Assembly: GCF_024707525.1 (NCBI RefSeq)
Contig: NZ_CP062231.1
Location: 4,901,501 to 4,965,500 of the forward strand
Reading direction: 5' to 3'
Length of the DNA: 64,000 nt
Origin: Rhizobium sp. TH2
Lineage (GTDB): Bacteria > Pseudomonadota > Alphaproteobacteria > Rhizobiales > Rhizobiaceae
Positions within the stretch are counted from its first letter, which is position 1. Each line of letters opens with the position of its first letter. Below the pieces are notes generated by a model. That model worked only from the letters and a program-made list of their open reading frames with translations. It made no database searches and was not told the DNA's origin. Shown piece by piece: positions 8,317 to 16,105 of this stretch. The translations under genes were made by a program, and so were the position numbers.

Positions 8317-9378
8317 TCAAACCCGCCCGGTGAGCCGGGTGATATGGCCCATCTTGCGGCCGGGGCGCGGCTCGGTCTTGCCGTAGAGATGGATGAAGAC
8401 GTCCTTCTCCGATGCCCATTGCCGGACATCGTTGATGTCGTCGCCGATCAGGTTCTGCATGATGCAGTCGCTGTGGCGGGCGGGATCGCCGAGCGGCAGG
8501 CCGGCGACGGCGCGGATATGCTGCTCGAACTGCGAGATCACGCAGGCTGCTTCCGTCCAGTGGCCGGAATTGTGCACGCGCGGCGCGATCTCGTTGGCGA
8601 TCAATGAATTATCGGCGCCGACGAAGAACTCGATGCCGACCACGCCGACATAATTGAGTGCGTCGAGAAGCTTGATGGCGGCGGAGCGGGCATCGGCCGT
8701 CGTACCCTCCCAGACCTCGGCCGGAAGGGTCGAGGTATGCAGGATGCCGTTTCGGTGGACGTTTTCGGCAGCGTCATAGCATTCGATATGACCGTTGATC
8801 GCGCGCGCGGCAATGATCGAGATCTCGCGCTCGAAGGCAATGAAGCTTTCGAGGATCAGCGGCACGCCGCCGAGCTTGTCATAGGCGCCCGCTGAGCTGT
8901 CGCCGGCACGAAACACGATCTGGCCCTTGCCGTCATAGCCCATGCGCCGTGTCTTGAGCACGCCGGTGCCGCCGAATGCGGCGAGCGCCGCATCGAGATC
9001 GGCCTGGCTATCGACGGCGCGGAAGCCCGCGGTCGGAATGCCGCATTGATTGAGGAAACTCTTTTCGACCAGCCGGTCCTGCGCCACTTCCAGCGCCTTC
9101 GACGGCGGATAAACCGGCTTCAGGCCTTCGAGAAAGCGTGCGGATTCGACCGGCACGTTTTCGAATTCGTAGGTGATCACATCGCTGAGGGAGGCGAGTT
9201 TTTCCAGCGACGCACGGTCGTCATAGGCACCGACGATCTGCTCGTTAGCGAGCTGCGCCGCCGGCGAATCGGCCTGCGGTTCGAGGATCACCGTGCGGAA
9301 GTTGAGGCGGCTCGCGGCCATCGCCAGCATGCGGCCGAGTTGCCCGCCGCCGATGATGCCTATGGTCTTGATTGTCAT
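8317..9378 (-). CDS. purK: N5-carboxyaminoimidazole ribonucleotide synthase
   Basis: PurK is an ATP-grasp enzyme that carboxylates AIR with bicarbonate and ATP to N5-CAIR, a step of purine synthesis. The 353-residue protein starts MTIKTIGIIGGGQLGRMLA, the dinucleotide-like loop of PurK. It contains KTRRMGYDGKGQ (ATP binding), FEREISIIAAR and the NEIAPRVHNSGHWT motif near the C-terminal third. It follows purE on the same strand with 10 bases between, forming a purEK operon. Confidence 0.96.
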   Translation of the reverse strand: MTIKTIGIIGGGQLGRMLAMAASRLNFRTVILEPQADSPAAQLANEQIVGAYDDRASLEKLASLSDVITYEFENVPVESARFLEGLKPVYPPSKALEVAQDRLVEKSFLNQCGIPTAGFRAVDSQADLDAALAAFGGTGVLKTRRMGYDGKGQIVFRAGDSSAGAYDKLGGVPLILESFIAFEREISIIAARAINGHIECYDAAENVHRNGILHTSTLPAEVWEGTTADARSAAIKLLDALNYVGVVGIEFFVGADNSLIANEIAPRVHNSGHWTEAACVISQFEQHIRAVAGLPLGDPARHSDCIMQNLIGDDINDVRQWASEKDVFIHLYGKTEPRPGRKMGHITRLTGRV

Positions 9379-9388
9379 TGTGTCAGGC

Positions 9389-9883
9389 CTATTTGTCGAC
9401 GGGATATTCGGCCACGGAGGCGCTTTGCTCCTCGCGCCAGGTGTCGAGCCGATCGGCCAGTTCGTCATCGCCGAGCGCCAGGACGGCGGCGGCAAGAAGG
9501 GCCGCATTGATCGCCCCGGCACGGCCGATGGCGAGGGTTCCAACCGGAATTCCGGCTGGCATCTGGACGATGGAGAGCAGGCTGTCCTGGCCGGAAAGCG
9601 CCTTGGACTGGACCGGAACCCCGAACACCGGAAGCGGGGTCATGGCAGCCGCCATGCCCGGCAGGTGGGCGGCGCCACCCGCACCGGCGATGATCACCTG
9701 GAAGCCTTCGTCGCGCGCGGATTTGGCGAAATTCACCAGCCGGTCGGGCGTACGATGCGCCGAGATGATCCGCGCTTCGTAAGCAATTTCAAGGGCATCG
9801 AGCGTATCGGCGGCATTCTTCATCGTCTCCCAGTCGGACTGGCTACCCATGATAATGGCGACCGGAGGCTTCGAAAAACGCAT
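9389..9883 (-). CDS. purE: N5-carboxyaminoimidazole ribonucleotide mutase
   Basis: PurE (class I) converts N5-CAIR from PurK to 4-carboxy-AIR. The 164-residue product has the GSQSDW motif, ISAHRTPDR with the catalytic histidine region, and [17 protein letters not shown] with the CAIR-binding loop. The start at 9883 ([17 protein letters not shown]) fits the family. It is first gene of the purEK pair and lies 17 bases after the end of the upstream DUF465 gene, so all three may be cotranscribed. Confidence 0.96.
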   Translation of the reverse strand: MRFSKPPVAIIMGSQSDWETMKNAADTLDALEIAYEARIISAHRTPDRLVNFAKSARDEGFQVIIAGAGGAAHLPGMAAAMTPLPVFGVPVQSKALSGQDSLLSIVQMPAGIPVGTLAIGRAGAINAALLAAAVLALGDDELADRLDTWREEQSASVAEYPVDK

Positions 9884-9900
9884 GCGAGCCAAGCCTTTCG

Positions 9901-10104
9901 TCAGGCGATGATATCGGGAACGATCTGGTCTTCGATCTGGACCAATCTGTCCTTGATCGCAAGCTTCTTCTTCTTCATCCGCTGGATCCGTAGCGCGTCG
10001 CAACCTGTGGCGATCATCGCATTGATGGCAGTGTCGTAATCCTCATGTTCCTGTCGCAACCTCGCTGCCGACAATCTGAGTTCTGCCTGGTCCTGGTCTG
10101 GCAT
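9901..10104 (-). CDS. DUF465 (YdcH-like) small coiled-coil protein
   Basis: This is a 67-residue protein of the DUF465 family, function unknown. It is mostly helical and charged, with the conserved core [38 protein letters not shown]. It is divergent from a second, shorter DUF465 gene 219 bases away, and upstream of purE on the same strand. The start at 10104 is chosen because the frame before it (MSKEKTSKRKTSRK...) is unlike the family. Confidence 0.8.
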   Translation of the reverse strand: MPDQDQAELRLSAARLRQEHEDYDTAINAMIATGCDALRIQRMKKKKLAIKDRLVQIEDQIVPDIIA

Positions 10105-10322
10105 TCCGTCAAGTCCCCGTATCTCCTGGCGTGGAGATTTCCCCAATCTCCACACGAGCATCGATCTGCTCCTATCACACAATAGCGGTTTACGGGAAGT
10201 TTTCCTTTTCGAAGTTTTCTCCTTCGACATTTGCTAATTTACGTGGCACACTCCGCCGGTTCTAGCCTGAAACATCCGACGGGTGGATGGTCGGATGTGG
10301 GCAATATGGGAAGGAATGAAGT

Positions 10323-10499
10323 ATGACCATTGAGGCTCATATCGAGACGCTTGAAAAAAAGCATGGAGCATTAGAACAAGAGCTCCACTCCGCAATGCTC
10401 CACCCCTCAACCGCCGACACAGAGATCGCGGAACTGAAAAGACAGAAGCTGAAGGTCAAGGACCAGATCGAGCGTCTGCGTGGCCAGACAAGGCATTAA
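10323..10499 (+). CDS. DUF465 (YdcH-like) small protein, divergent partner
   Basis: This 58-residue protein starts MTIEAHIETLEKKHGALEQELHSAMLHPSTADTEI and ends with ELKRQKLKVKDQIERLRG. The pattern of heptad-like leucines and the LKR.KLK.KDQIE core identify it as DUF465, probably a coiled coil. The RBS is GGAAGGA before the ATG. It faces away from the 67-residue DUF465 gene, so the two share one promoter region. Function is unknown. Confidence 0.82.
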   Translation: MTIEAHIETLEKKHGALEQELHSAMLHPSTADTEIAELKRQKLKVKDQIERLRGQTRH

Positions 10500-10625
10500 T
10501 CCCACTCAACCCTAGTTTCCAGTAATGAGCCGCTGGACACCGCCTCCGCCAGGAAACGTATAGAGATCGACGGGCGCGGGCCGTTCAGCGGCTACTCTAC
10601 TCAAGAGTGATTGAAACGGCGGCTC

Positions 10626-10883
10626 TCAGACCCAGAACTGATCGAGCCAGAAGCCGATTTTCTGAAAGCCCTGCGGATTGATCGCGTATAGACGCCGCGT
10701 CCCCTGATTCTCCACCGTAACCAGATGATTGTCGAGAAGCGCCTTGAGGTGTTGCGAAACCGCAGGCCGCGAGACGGGCAACATGGCGGCAAGTTCGTTG
10801 ACGGTCTTCGGCGACCGCCGGAGTTCCTCGAGCAGGAACCGGCGGTTGGGATCTGAGATCGCGGCAAAAGGGTCAACACTCAT
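10626..10883 (-). CDS. ArsR-family winged-helix transcription regulator
   Basis: This is a short (85-residue) DNA-binding protein. It matches the ArsR fold: DPNRRFLLEELRRSPKTVNELAAMLPVSRPAVSQHLKALLDNHLVTVENQGTRRLYAINPQGFQKIGFWLDQFW. The helix-turn-helix is at about 30-52. No metal-binding cysteine motif (CxCxxC) is present, so it resembles the non-metal subgroup often paired with an SRPBCC/AHSA1 gene; no such partner is next to it. The target is unknown; the TSUP permease gene lies upstream on the same strand. Confidence 0.85.
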   Translation of the reverse strand: MSVDPFAAISDPNRRFLLEELRRSPKTVNELAAMLPVSRPAVSQHLKALLDNHLVTVENQGTRRLYAINPQGFQKIGFWLDQFWV

Positions 10884-10968
10884 GGGTGAACGCTATGACA
10901 GAGCCCAGGTGAGGACAAGTCTATTTGTGCATTGCACTTAAAAAATTTCGCATTGCATCAAGTCGCTC

Positions 10969-11742
10969 TCAGCCAAGCAGGCCTGCGAGTTCGGATATCC
11001 CGTCCCAGGCGAGTTTGAGGCCGGCAAGCGCGCACATGAAATACATCAGGGGATAGAAGACATCGGGCCTCATGCGCTTGACGCAAAAGGCGCCTGCCGT
11101 GGTGGCGACGAGCGCGACCGGAATAAGCATGGCCGACATCTTGAGATTGCCGACGCTCAGGGCGCCGATCATGTAGTAAGGCCCGAGTTTCAGGGCATTG
11201 ATGATCGCGAAGAAACGCACGGCGGTGCCGGTATAATCCTTCGGCGAAAGCCTGAGCGGCAGCGCATAGACCTGGAACGGCGCGCCGCCGGCATGCGCAA
11301 TGAAGCTGCCATAGCCCGAAAGCGTGCTCCAGATCGTCGCCCGGACAGGGGTATTCTCACGCGGCGGCTGGACGGCATTTCCCGCAAGGTAGCGGTTATA
11401 GAAGAAGCGGCCGGTGAAGCTGAGCGCCACCACGCCGATCAGCAGACGCATGACATAGTCGGGCACGATGGCAAATGTCATCCAGCCGATCGCGAGCCCG
11501 ATCAGCGCGCCGGGCAACAGGATGAGCAGCGTTTGTTTGTTCCAGTGCGCGCGCCAGCTCCAGAGCGCGATGATATCCATCACGACAAGGATCGGCAGCA
11601 GGATCGCCGCTGCCTGCACGGCCGGCATCACGAAGGTCAGGATCGGCACGCCCATAAGGCCGAGCGCATCGCCCATGCCACCCTTGCCGAAGCCGACAAG
11701 GAGCACGGCAATGACGGCGACGATATAGAAGGTCGAATCCAT
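10969..11742 (-). CDS. TauE/SafE (TSUP) family membrane permease
   Basis: This 257-residue protein has about eight hydrophobic segments and the TSUP pattern: an N-terminal VGFGKGGMGDALGLMGVPILTFVMPAVQAAAILLP repeated in degenerate form in the second half (GSFIAHAGGAPFQVYALPLRLSPKDYTGTAVRFFAIINALK). The family exports or takes up sulphite, sulphoacetate, taurine breakdown products and other small anions; the substrate here is unknown. The start at 11742 has AAGGATC upstream. It is divergent from the thiE-like gene. A second, unrelated TSUP gene lies at 31430. Confidence 0.84.
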   Translation of the reverse strand: MDSTFYIVAVIAVLLVGFGKGGMGDALGLMGVPILTFVMPAVQAAAILLPILVVMDIIALWSWRAHWNKQTLLILLPGALIGLAIGWMTFAIVPDYVMRLLIGVVALSFTGRFFYNRYLAGNAVQPPRENTPVRATIWSTLSGYGSFIAHAGGAPFQVYALPLRLSPKDYTGTAVRFFAIINALKLGPYYMIGALSVGNLKMSAMLIPVALVATTAGAFCVKRMRPDVFYPLMYFMCALAGLKLAWDGISELAGLLG

Positions 11743-11855
11743 GGTTGATCCTTGTAGCGGCACGGTCTATCGGATTGGAGGGAATGAGCCAGCGGTGGGA
11801 GCTTGACCCTATAACCGATCAGTGGGTCGGGAAAGCAAGGAATCGATGGGATTGC

Positions 11856-12512
11856 ATGATGTCAACAATTGAAGCCCGCTGCCGCCTGGTTCTGATCGCG
11901 CCCGAGATCGCGGAGCCGGATGAAGCGGCGCGCATCATGGCCGATGCTCTGAAGGGCGGCGACGTCGCCTCGGTCATCATCCCGCAATACGGGCTGGACG
12001 ACACGGCCTTCCAGAAGCTCGCCGAAAAGCTGGTGCCGGTGGTGCAGCAGGCGGGTGCGGCGGCATTGATATCAGGCGACAGCCGGACCGCTGGCCGTGC
12101 CAAGGCGGATGGATTGCACATAGCGGGCGGCGTCGAGAAGCTCGGCGAGGCGATCGAGAAATTCACACCGAAACTCATCGTCGGCGGCGGCAACGCCCAG
12201 GAGCGCCATCGCGCCCTGGAGATCGGCGAGCTGGGCCCGGATTACATCTTCTTCGGCAAGCTCGACGGCGACATCAAGCCGGAGGCGCATCCGAAAAACC
12301 TGGCGCTCGGCGAATGGTGGGCGTCGCTGATCGAGATTCCCTGCATCGTCATGGGCGGCACGGACCCGGCTTCGGTGCTTGATATCGCCGAAACGGGCGC
12401 GGAATTCGCAGCCCTTCGCCTGGCGGTATTTGCCGAGCCCGGCCGCGCCGCCGCGATCGTTCAGGAAGCAAACGCGATTCTTGACCAAAAAGCGCCACGC
12501 TTGGGGGTATAA
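11856..12512 (+). CDS. Thiamine phosphate synthase-like protein (ThiE/TenI fold)
   Basis: This is a TIM-barrel protein of 218 residues related to thiamine phosphate synthase. CRLVLIAPEIAEPDEAARI begins the barrel, AALISGDSRTAGRAKADGLHI resembles the ThiE motif with a variant ending, IVGGGNAQERHRALEIGELGPDYIFFG corresponds to the GxS...A...GADY-x-GP region, and IPCIVMGGTDPASV to the (A)IGGI segment. Several ThiE catalytic residues are replaced, so it may be a divergent TenI-like protein without synthase activity. The Sel1 protein gene follows after 8 bases and is probably cotranscribed. The start among the adjacent ATG codons at 11856/11859 is uncertain. Confidence 0.72.
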   Translation: MMSTIEARCRLVLIAPEIAEPDEAARIMADALKGGDVASVIIPQYGLDDTAFQKLAEKLVPVVQQAGAAALISGDSRTAGRAKADGLHIAGGVEKLGEAIEKFTPKLIVGGGNAQERHRALEIGELGPDYIFFGKLDGDIKPEAHPKNLALGEWWASLIEIPCIVMGGTDPASVLDIAETGAEFAALRLAVFAEPGRAAAIVQEANAILDQKAPRLGV

Positions 12513-12520
12513 GAGAGACC

Positions 12521-13666
12521 ATGCAGAGGGTCAGGGGTTGGATTTCGGCTATCTTGGGCGGCGTCATCGTAATGGCGGCGGCGCCTGTGCTGCATGCCGA
12601 GAACACGCCATCGGCATCCGAGATCGCCCGCAAGAAGCTCGATGGCGACATTGAGAGCGGCAAGCTCCAGAAGGGTGAGCGCCTGCCGCCGGCCGGGCTG
12701 ACCACCGAACAGATCATCTTCTCGTCACCTGAAAACATCAACAAGCAGGAACAGCCTTCCGAGGGGCTCACGCTGCTCGAACGCATGGGCAAAGGCCTGC
12801 CGGACCTGCCGCCGGAAAAGACATTCACCGGCAAGCTTGATGACGCTTATGGCGCTTTCCAGCGCGGTCTCTACCTCTCGGCACTCAACATCGCGCTGCC
12901 CAAGGCGCAGCTCGGCGATGCTGCGTCGCAGACACTGGTCGCGGAATTGCTGAACAACGGCCTCGGCGTGCGCCGCAATCCGTCGGACGCGGTGTTCTGG
13001 TACGATCAGGCGGCCAAGGCGGGCGACCCCAATGCGCAGTACAAATATGCCCTGATGCTGCTCGAAGGCAAAGTCGTGAAGCAGGACCGCAAGGCGGCCG
13101 ACGCGATGATGCGCAAGGCCGCCGAGGGCGGTAGCCGCGAGGCACAGTTCAATATCGCCCAGATCATGGTGGCGGCGGAACCGGGCGAACCCGGTCTCAA
13201 GAAGGCCCTTCCCTATTACGAAAAAGCGGCGGCCCAAGGCGTGCCGGATGCCCAATATGCTGTCTCGCAGCTCTACTGGCAGATGGACCTGCCGCGCGAA
13301 AAGCGCATGGAAGCGCGGTCCTGGCTGCTCAAGGCGGCACTTGCCGGGTTCGATACCGCTCAATACGACATGGCCGTCTGGCTGATCAACGGCATCGGCG
13401 GCGAACGGAATTTGGAGGAAGGATTCCGCTGGATGTCGATCGCCGCCAATCGCGGTCACGTCGTGGCGCAGAACAAGCTGGCCAAGCTCTATATCAATGC
13501 GATTGGCACAAGGCCCGATCCCGTCGAGGCGACGAAATGGTATGTCATCTCGCGCAAGGCCGGTCTCGCTGACCTCGAACTCGAGGACTTTTTCCTCGGG
13601 ATCGACGAGACCACGCAGAAGGAAGGGATCGACCGCGCCGACGATTTCCTCGCCCAGAAAAGCTGA
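12521..13666 (+). CDS. Periplasmic Sel1-like repeat (TPR) protein
   Basis: This 381-residue secreted protein has a signal peptide (RGWISAILGGVIVMAAAPVLHAE). From about residue 105 it has consecutive Sel1-like repeats: GDAASQTLVAELLNNGLGVRRNPSDAVFWYDQAAKAGDPNAQYKYALMLLEG and further copies with A..G...AQY. Sel1 repeats form alpha-solenoids for protein binding; in rhizobia ExoR is a well-known member that restrains exopolysaccharide signalling, but this is not clearly ExoR. The RBS is AGAGAG. It lies between the thiE-like gene and inositol monophosphatase. Confidence 0.85.
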   Translation: MQRVRGWISAILGGVIVMAAAPVLHAENTPSASEIARKKLDGDIESGKLQKGERLPPAGLTTEQIIFSSPENINKQEQPSEGLTLLERMGKGLPDLPPEKTFTGKLDDAYGAFQRGLYLSALNIALPKAQLGDAASQTLVAELLNNGLGVRRNPSDAVFWYDQAAKAGDPNAQYKYALMLLEGKVVKQDRKAADAMMRKAAEGGSREAQFNIAQIMVAAEPGEPGLKKALPYYEKAAAQGVPDAQYAVSQLYWQMDLPREKRMEARSWLLKAALAGFDTAQYDMAVWLINGIGGERNLEEGFRWMSIAANRGHVVAQNKLAKLYINAIGTRPDPVEATKWYVISRKAGLADLELEDFFLGIDETTQKEGIDRADDFLAQKS

Positions 13667-13745
13667 AGCCGCGAAAAAACTTGAAAAATCGCGGCGTTTG
13701 TGGTCTTGAGGCGCCAATCACGGGCCACAGGCCCGGCAATTTTCT

Positions 13746-13770
13746 CGGCCCCTTGCGGGGCCGCTTCAAT
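13746..13770 (+). terminator. Hairpin before the inositol monophosphatase gene, possible terminator
   Basis: A perfect stem CGGCCCC-TTGC-GGGGCCG is followed by CTTCAATTT. The T-tract is poor, so termination is uncertain; it would partly separate the Sel1 gene from the next gene. Confidence 0.4.
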
Positions 13771-13784
13771 TTGAAGGAACACCC

Positions 13785-14585
13785 ATGGCCCGCTCCGCCC
13801 TTCTCAATGTGATGGTCCAGGCCGCGCTCAAGGCCGGCAAGTCACTGAGCCGCGATTTCGGCGAGGTCCAGAATCTCCAGGTCTCGCTCAAAGGTCCGGG
13901 CAACTACGTCACCCAGGCTGATCGCCGCGCCGAGCGGATCGTCAAGGAAGAGCTTCTCAAGGCCCGCCCGACCTATGGTTTCCTCGGCGAGGAGAGTGAA
14001 GAGATCAAGGGCACCGACGGCGCGCATCGCTGGATCGTCGATCCGCTCGACGGCACGACCAACTTCCTGCATGGCATCCCGCTGTTCGGTACCTCGATCG
14101 CGTTGGAGCGCTCGGGCGAGATTGTTGCCGGCGTGATCTACAATCCCGCGACGGACGACCTCTACACGGCCGAGAAGGGCGGCGGCGCCTTCGTTAACGA
14201 TCGCCGCCTGCGCGTCTCCGCCCGCAAGAAACTTTCCGATTGCGTGATCGGCTGCGGCGTGCCGCATCTGGGCGGCGGCCAGCACGGCCGTTTCCTGGTC
14301 CAGCTTCGCCATGTCATGGGTGATGCGGCGGGTATCCGCAGCATGGGTGCCGCCGCGATCGACCTCGCCTATGTCGCGGCGGGGCGTCTCGACGGCTTCT
14401 GGCAGGAAGGTCTTTCGCCCTGGGATATCGCAGCCGGCATTATCCTGATCCGCGAGGCCGGTGGCTTCATATCGGGCATGAATGGCGAGACCGATTTCCT
14501 CGAAGGCGGCTCTGTTATCGCCGGCAACGAGCACATCCACAAGGCGCTGATCGACGTGGCGAACCGGCCGATCCCGAAGGCCTGA
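13785..14585 (+). CDS. suhB: Inositol-1-monophosphatase family protein
   Basis: This is a lithium-sensitive phosphatase of the IMPase/SuhB family (266 residues), which dephosphorylates inositol monophosphate with Mg2+. The metal-site motifs are all visible: FLGEESEE (first motif), WIVDPLDGTTNFLHG (second) and the C-terminal LSPWDIAAGIILIREAGG. The RBS AAGGA lies before the ATG at 13785. The enzyme could equally act on other sugar or nucleotide monophosphates; the symbol follows usual practice for this rhizobial position. Confidence 0.93.
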   Translation: MARSALLNVMVQAALKAGKSLSRDFGEVQNLQVSLKGPGNYVTQADRRAERIVKEELLKARPTYGFLGEESEEIKGTDGAHRWIVDPLDGTTNFLHGIPLFGTSIALERSGEIVAGVIYNPATDDLYTAEKGGGAFVNDRRLRVSARKKLSDCVIGCGVPHLGGGQHGRFLVQLRHVMGDAAGIRSMGAAAIDLAYVAAGRLDGFWQEGLSPWDIAAGIILIREAGGFISGMNGETDFLEGGSVIAGNEHIHKALIDVANRPIPKA

Positions 14586-14623
14586 ACCGATTCAAGATCT
14601 TTGAAAGAGTAGGCGCCCCGCGC

Positions 14624-14836
14624 CTACATCATCTGCGCCATCGTCTTGCGGCGCATGCAGCCCGAATAGCCGTCCTTTGCGGCTTTTTCCATATCCGACT
14701 GAACCGTCGTCGAGTTCGTCGTCACGGGATCGACCTTGGTCATTCTGGCGGCATCGTCCGTCTTGATCGCGTCTTCGGCGAAGGCGGGCATGGCGAAGGC
14801 GGCAAGCAAGGCCGCAGTCAAAACTGTCGTCTTCAT
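14624..14836 (-). CDS. Small secreted protein of unknown function
   Basis: This 70-residue protein begins with a signal peptide (MKTTVLTAALLAAFAMPAFAED). The mature part of about 49 residues is polar (DAIKTDDAARMTKVDPVTTNSTTVQSDMEKAAKDGYSGCMRRKTMAQMM) with one cysteine. A strong RBS GAGGAG precedes the ATG. It converges on the inositol monophosphatase gene. I do not recognise the family. Confidence 0.65.
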   Translation of the reverse strand: MKTTVLTAALLAAFAMPAFAEDAIKTDDAARMTKVDPVTTNSTTVQSDMEKAAKDGYSGCMRRKTMAQMM

Positions 14837-14911
14837 CGCTGTTCTCCTCATGATTCGATTTCCGGGCCGGAGCCGGGCGGAATTTGACGGCCAAACCGGC
14901 GAAAAAGCCAG

Positions 14912-15364
14912 TCACCTTTGCGTGAGGCCGAGGGCGTCTCGCCAATCCTCAAGCAACGTCATTGCCCCGAAAGCCTTGGCTTTCGCGAAATGGCGATGGT
15001 CGGCCGTGACGAAAATGCCGTTCAGTTCCAAGGCCAGCGCGTGGTAAATGCTGTCATGCAGATCGGGATAGCCGGACTTTTCGTGTCCGCTGGTTGCGAT
15101 CGTCTCCGCGCGCTGAAGGACCTTCAGAGACGGCTCTAGGAGGCGAAGGCCTGCCGATCGCTGGATGTCCAAGATGTGATATACGAACGCGAATGGGATG
15201 CCGAACCGCATGGCTACCGACATGACCTCGTATCGCAGGATATCGGGTGCCACGAGATCGATTTCCGCTTCGCTGCAATGCTCGAAAAGCGCAACCGCGT
15301 GCTGCCGATCGGGCTCATCGAGAAACAGCTTGTTGAAAACGGACGCGTCGGGAACGACGATCAT
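14912..15364 (-). CDS. PIN-domain toxin (VapC-like)
   Basis: This 150-residue PIN-fold protein is the probable ribonuclease toxin of a type II toxin-antitoxin pair. Acidic metal-binding positions are visible: D6 in VPDASV, E46 in LRYEVMSV, D104 in PDLHDSIYHALA and D121 in FVTADHRHF. It overlaps the upstream antitoxin gene by 4 bases (ATGA), so translation is coupled, and antitoxin comes first, as in vapBC. Cellular target is unknown. Confidence 0.85.
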   Translation of the reverse strand: MIVVPDASVFNKLFLDEPDRQHAVALFEHCSEAEIDLVAPDILRYEVMSVAMRFGIPFAFVYHILDIQRSAGLRLLEPSLKVLQRAETIATSGHEKSGYPDLHDSIYHALALELNGIFVTADHRHFAKAKAFGAMTLLEDWRDALGLTQR

Positions 15365-15630
15365 TTTGCCGCGCGATGCCGCGAAGCGACGTAATCAGCC
15401 CGCTCACGCCGTATCTGCCGCAACACCTCGACGCTGTCACGTCCGCCGGCATCATAGGTCTTCATATCGCGCAGGGAGTCGAGCGCTCTCTGCTTCGCAT
15501 CCCTCAGAAGCGCATCAGCGATGGCCTGTTCGACGAATTTCGAGCGTTTGCTGGGCGCAATCCGGTCTTCCAACTCGTCCTTGATAGAGCGGGAGAGGGT
15601 GAAAGCAGCACGTTCGCGATATTCCTGCAT
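15361..15630 (-). CDS. Antitoxin of the PIN-domain toxin, ribbon-helix-helix type
   Basis: This 89-residue protein precedes the toxin. Its N-terminus (ERAAFTLSRSIKDELEDRIAPSKRSKFVEQAIADALL) looks like a ribbon-helix-helix DNA-binding domain; the basic C-terminus (LRQIRRERADYVASRHRAAK) would bind the toxin. The RBS is GGAGATCC before the ATG at 15630. A 12-bp perfect palindrome lies about 47 bases upstream and is a likely autoregulation site. Confidence 0.78.
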   Translation of the reverse strand: MQEYRERAAFTLSRSIKDELEDRIAPSKRSKFVEQAIADALLRDAKQRALDSLRDMKTYDAGGRDSVEVLRQIRRERADYVASRHRAAK

Positions 15631-15676
15631 GTTGGATCTCCACAGCGGAGGACACATTATCATACACAATATTTAT

Positions 15677-15688
15677 GCACAATTGTGC
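15677..15688. promoter_or_regulatory. Candidate operator of the PIN toxin-antitoxin operon
   Basis: The perfect palindrome GCACAATTGTGC sits in the AT-rich region upstream of the antitoxin start. The half-site CACAAT is repeated at 15665. Antitoxins of this type usually repress their own promoter through such sites. Confidence 0.5.
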
Positions 15689-15811
15689 GCGCCTCTGACC
15701 CAGCGAAGCTGAACGCCGGGTGAACGGCCGGTTCAGCGCCGGTTCTGATGCGGTGTGGCTCTATTGGTCCCATGATCGCGCTGGACGGGCGCTGGTGGCT
15801 CGGGGCCCAAG

Positions 15812-16099
15812 ATGCAGCATTACTATTTCGATATTTGCTGGGATGGCGAAACGCTGACCGACGACGAGGGCACCAGCCATTACGATGATGGTTCGGCGGT
15901 GTTCTATGCGGGCACGGTGGCGAACCGGCTGGCGCGGTGCGGCAAGCTTGAAGCGGTGCGCGTCAATGTGCGTGATGATCGCGGCCGGTTGCTGTCGATC
16001 GTCGTGCCGCGCGCCTGTCTCTCGCAGACGTCGCAGCAATCGCGGCTGAGGGCGATTGTCGAGCGGGATCGCGCGCGGCAGATGGCGATGGCCGGCTGA
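15812..16099 (+). CDS. Small DUF6894-like protein
   Basis: This 95-residue protein begins MQHYYFDICWDGETLTDDEGTSHYDDGSAVFYAGTVANRLA. The YYFD...DG....D.EGT pattern is that of a small, unstudied family common in rhizobia (DUF6894). The middle part RVNVRDDRGRLLSIV continues the family pattern. It converges on the ABC exporter, with 6 bases between stops. Function is unknown. Confidence 0.7.
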   Translation: MQHYYFDICWDGETLTDDEGTSHYDDGSAVFYAGTVANRLARCGKLEAVRVNVRDDRGRLLSIVVPRACLSQTSQQSRLRAIVERDRARQMAMAG

Positions 16100-16105
16100 G
16101 CCGGT

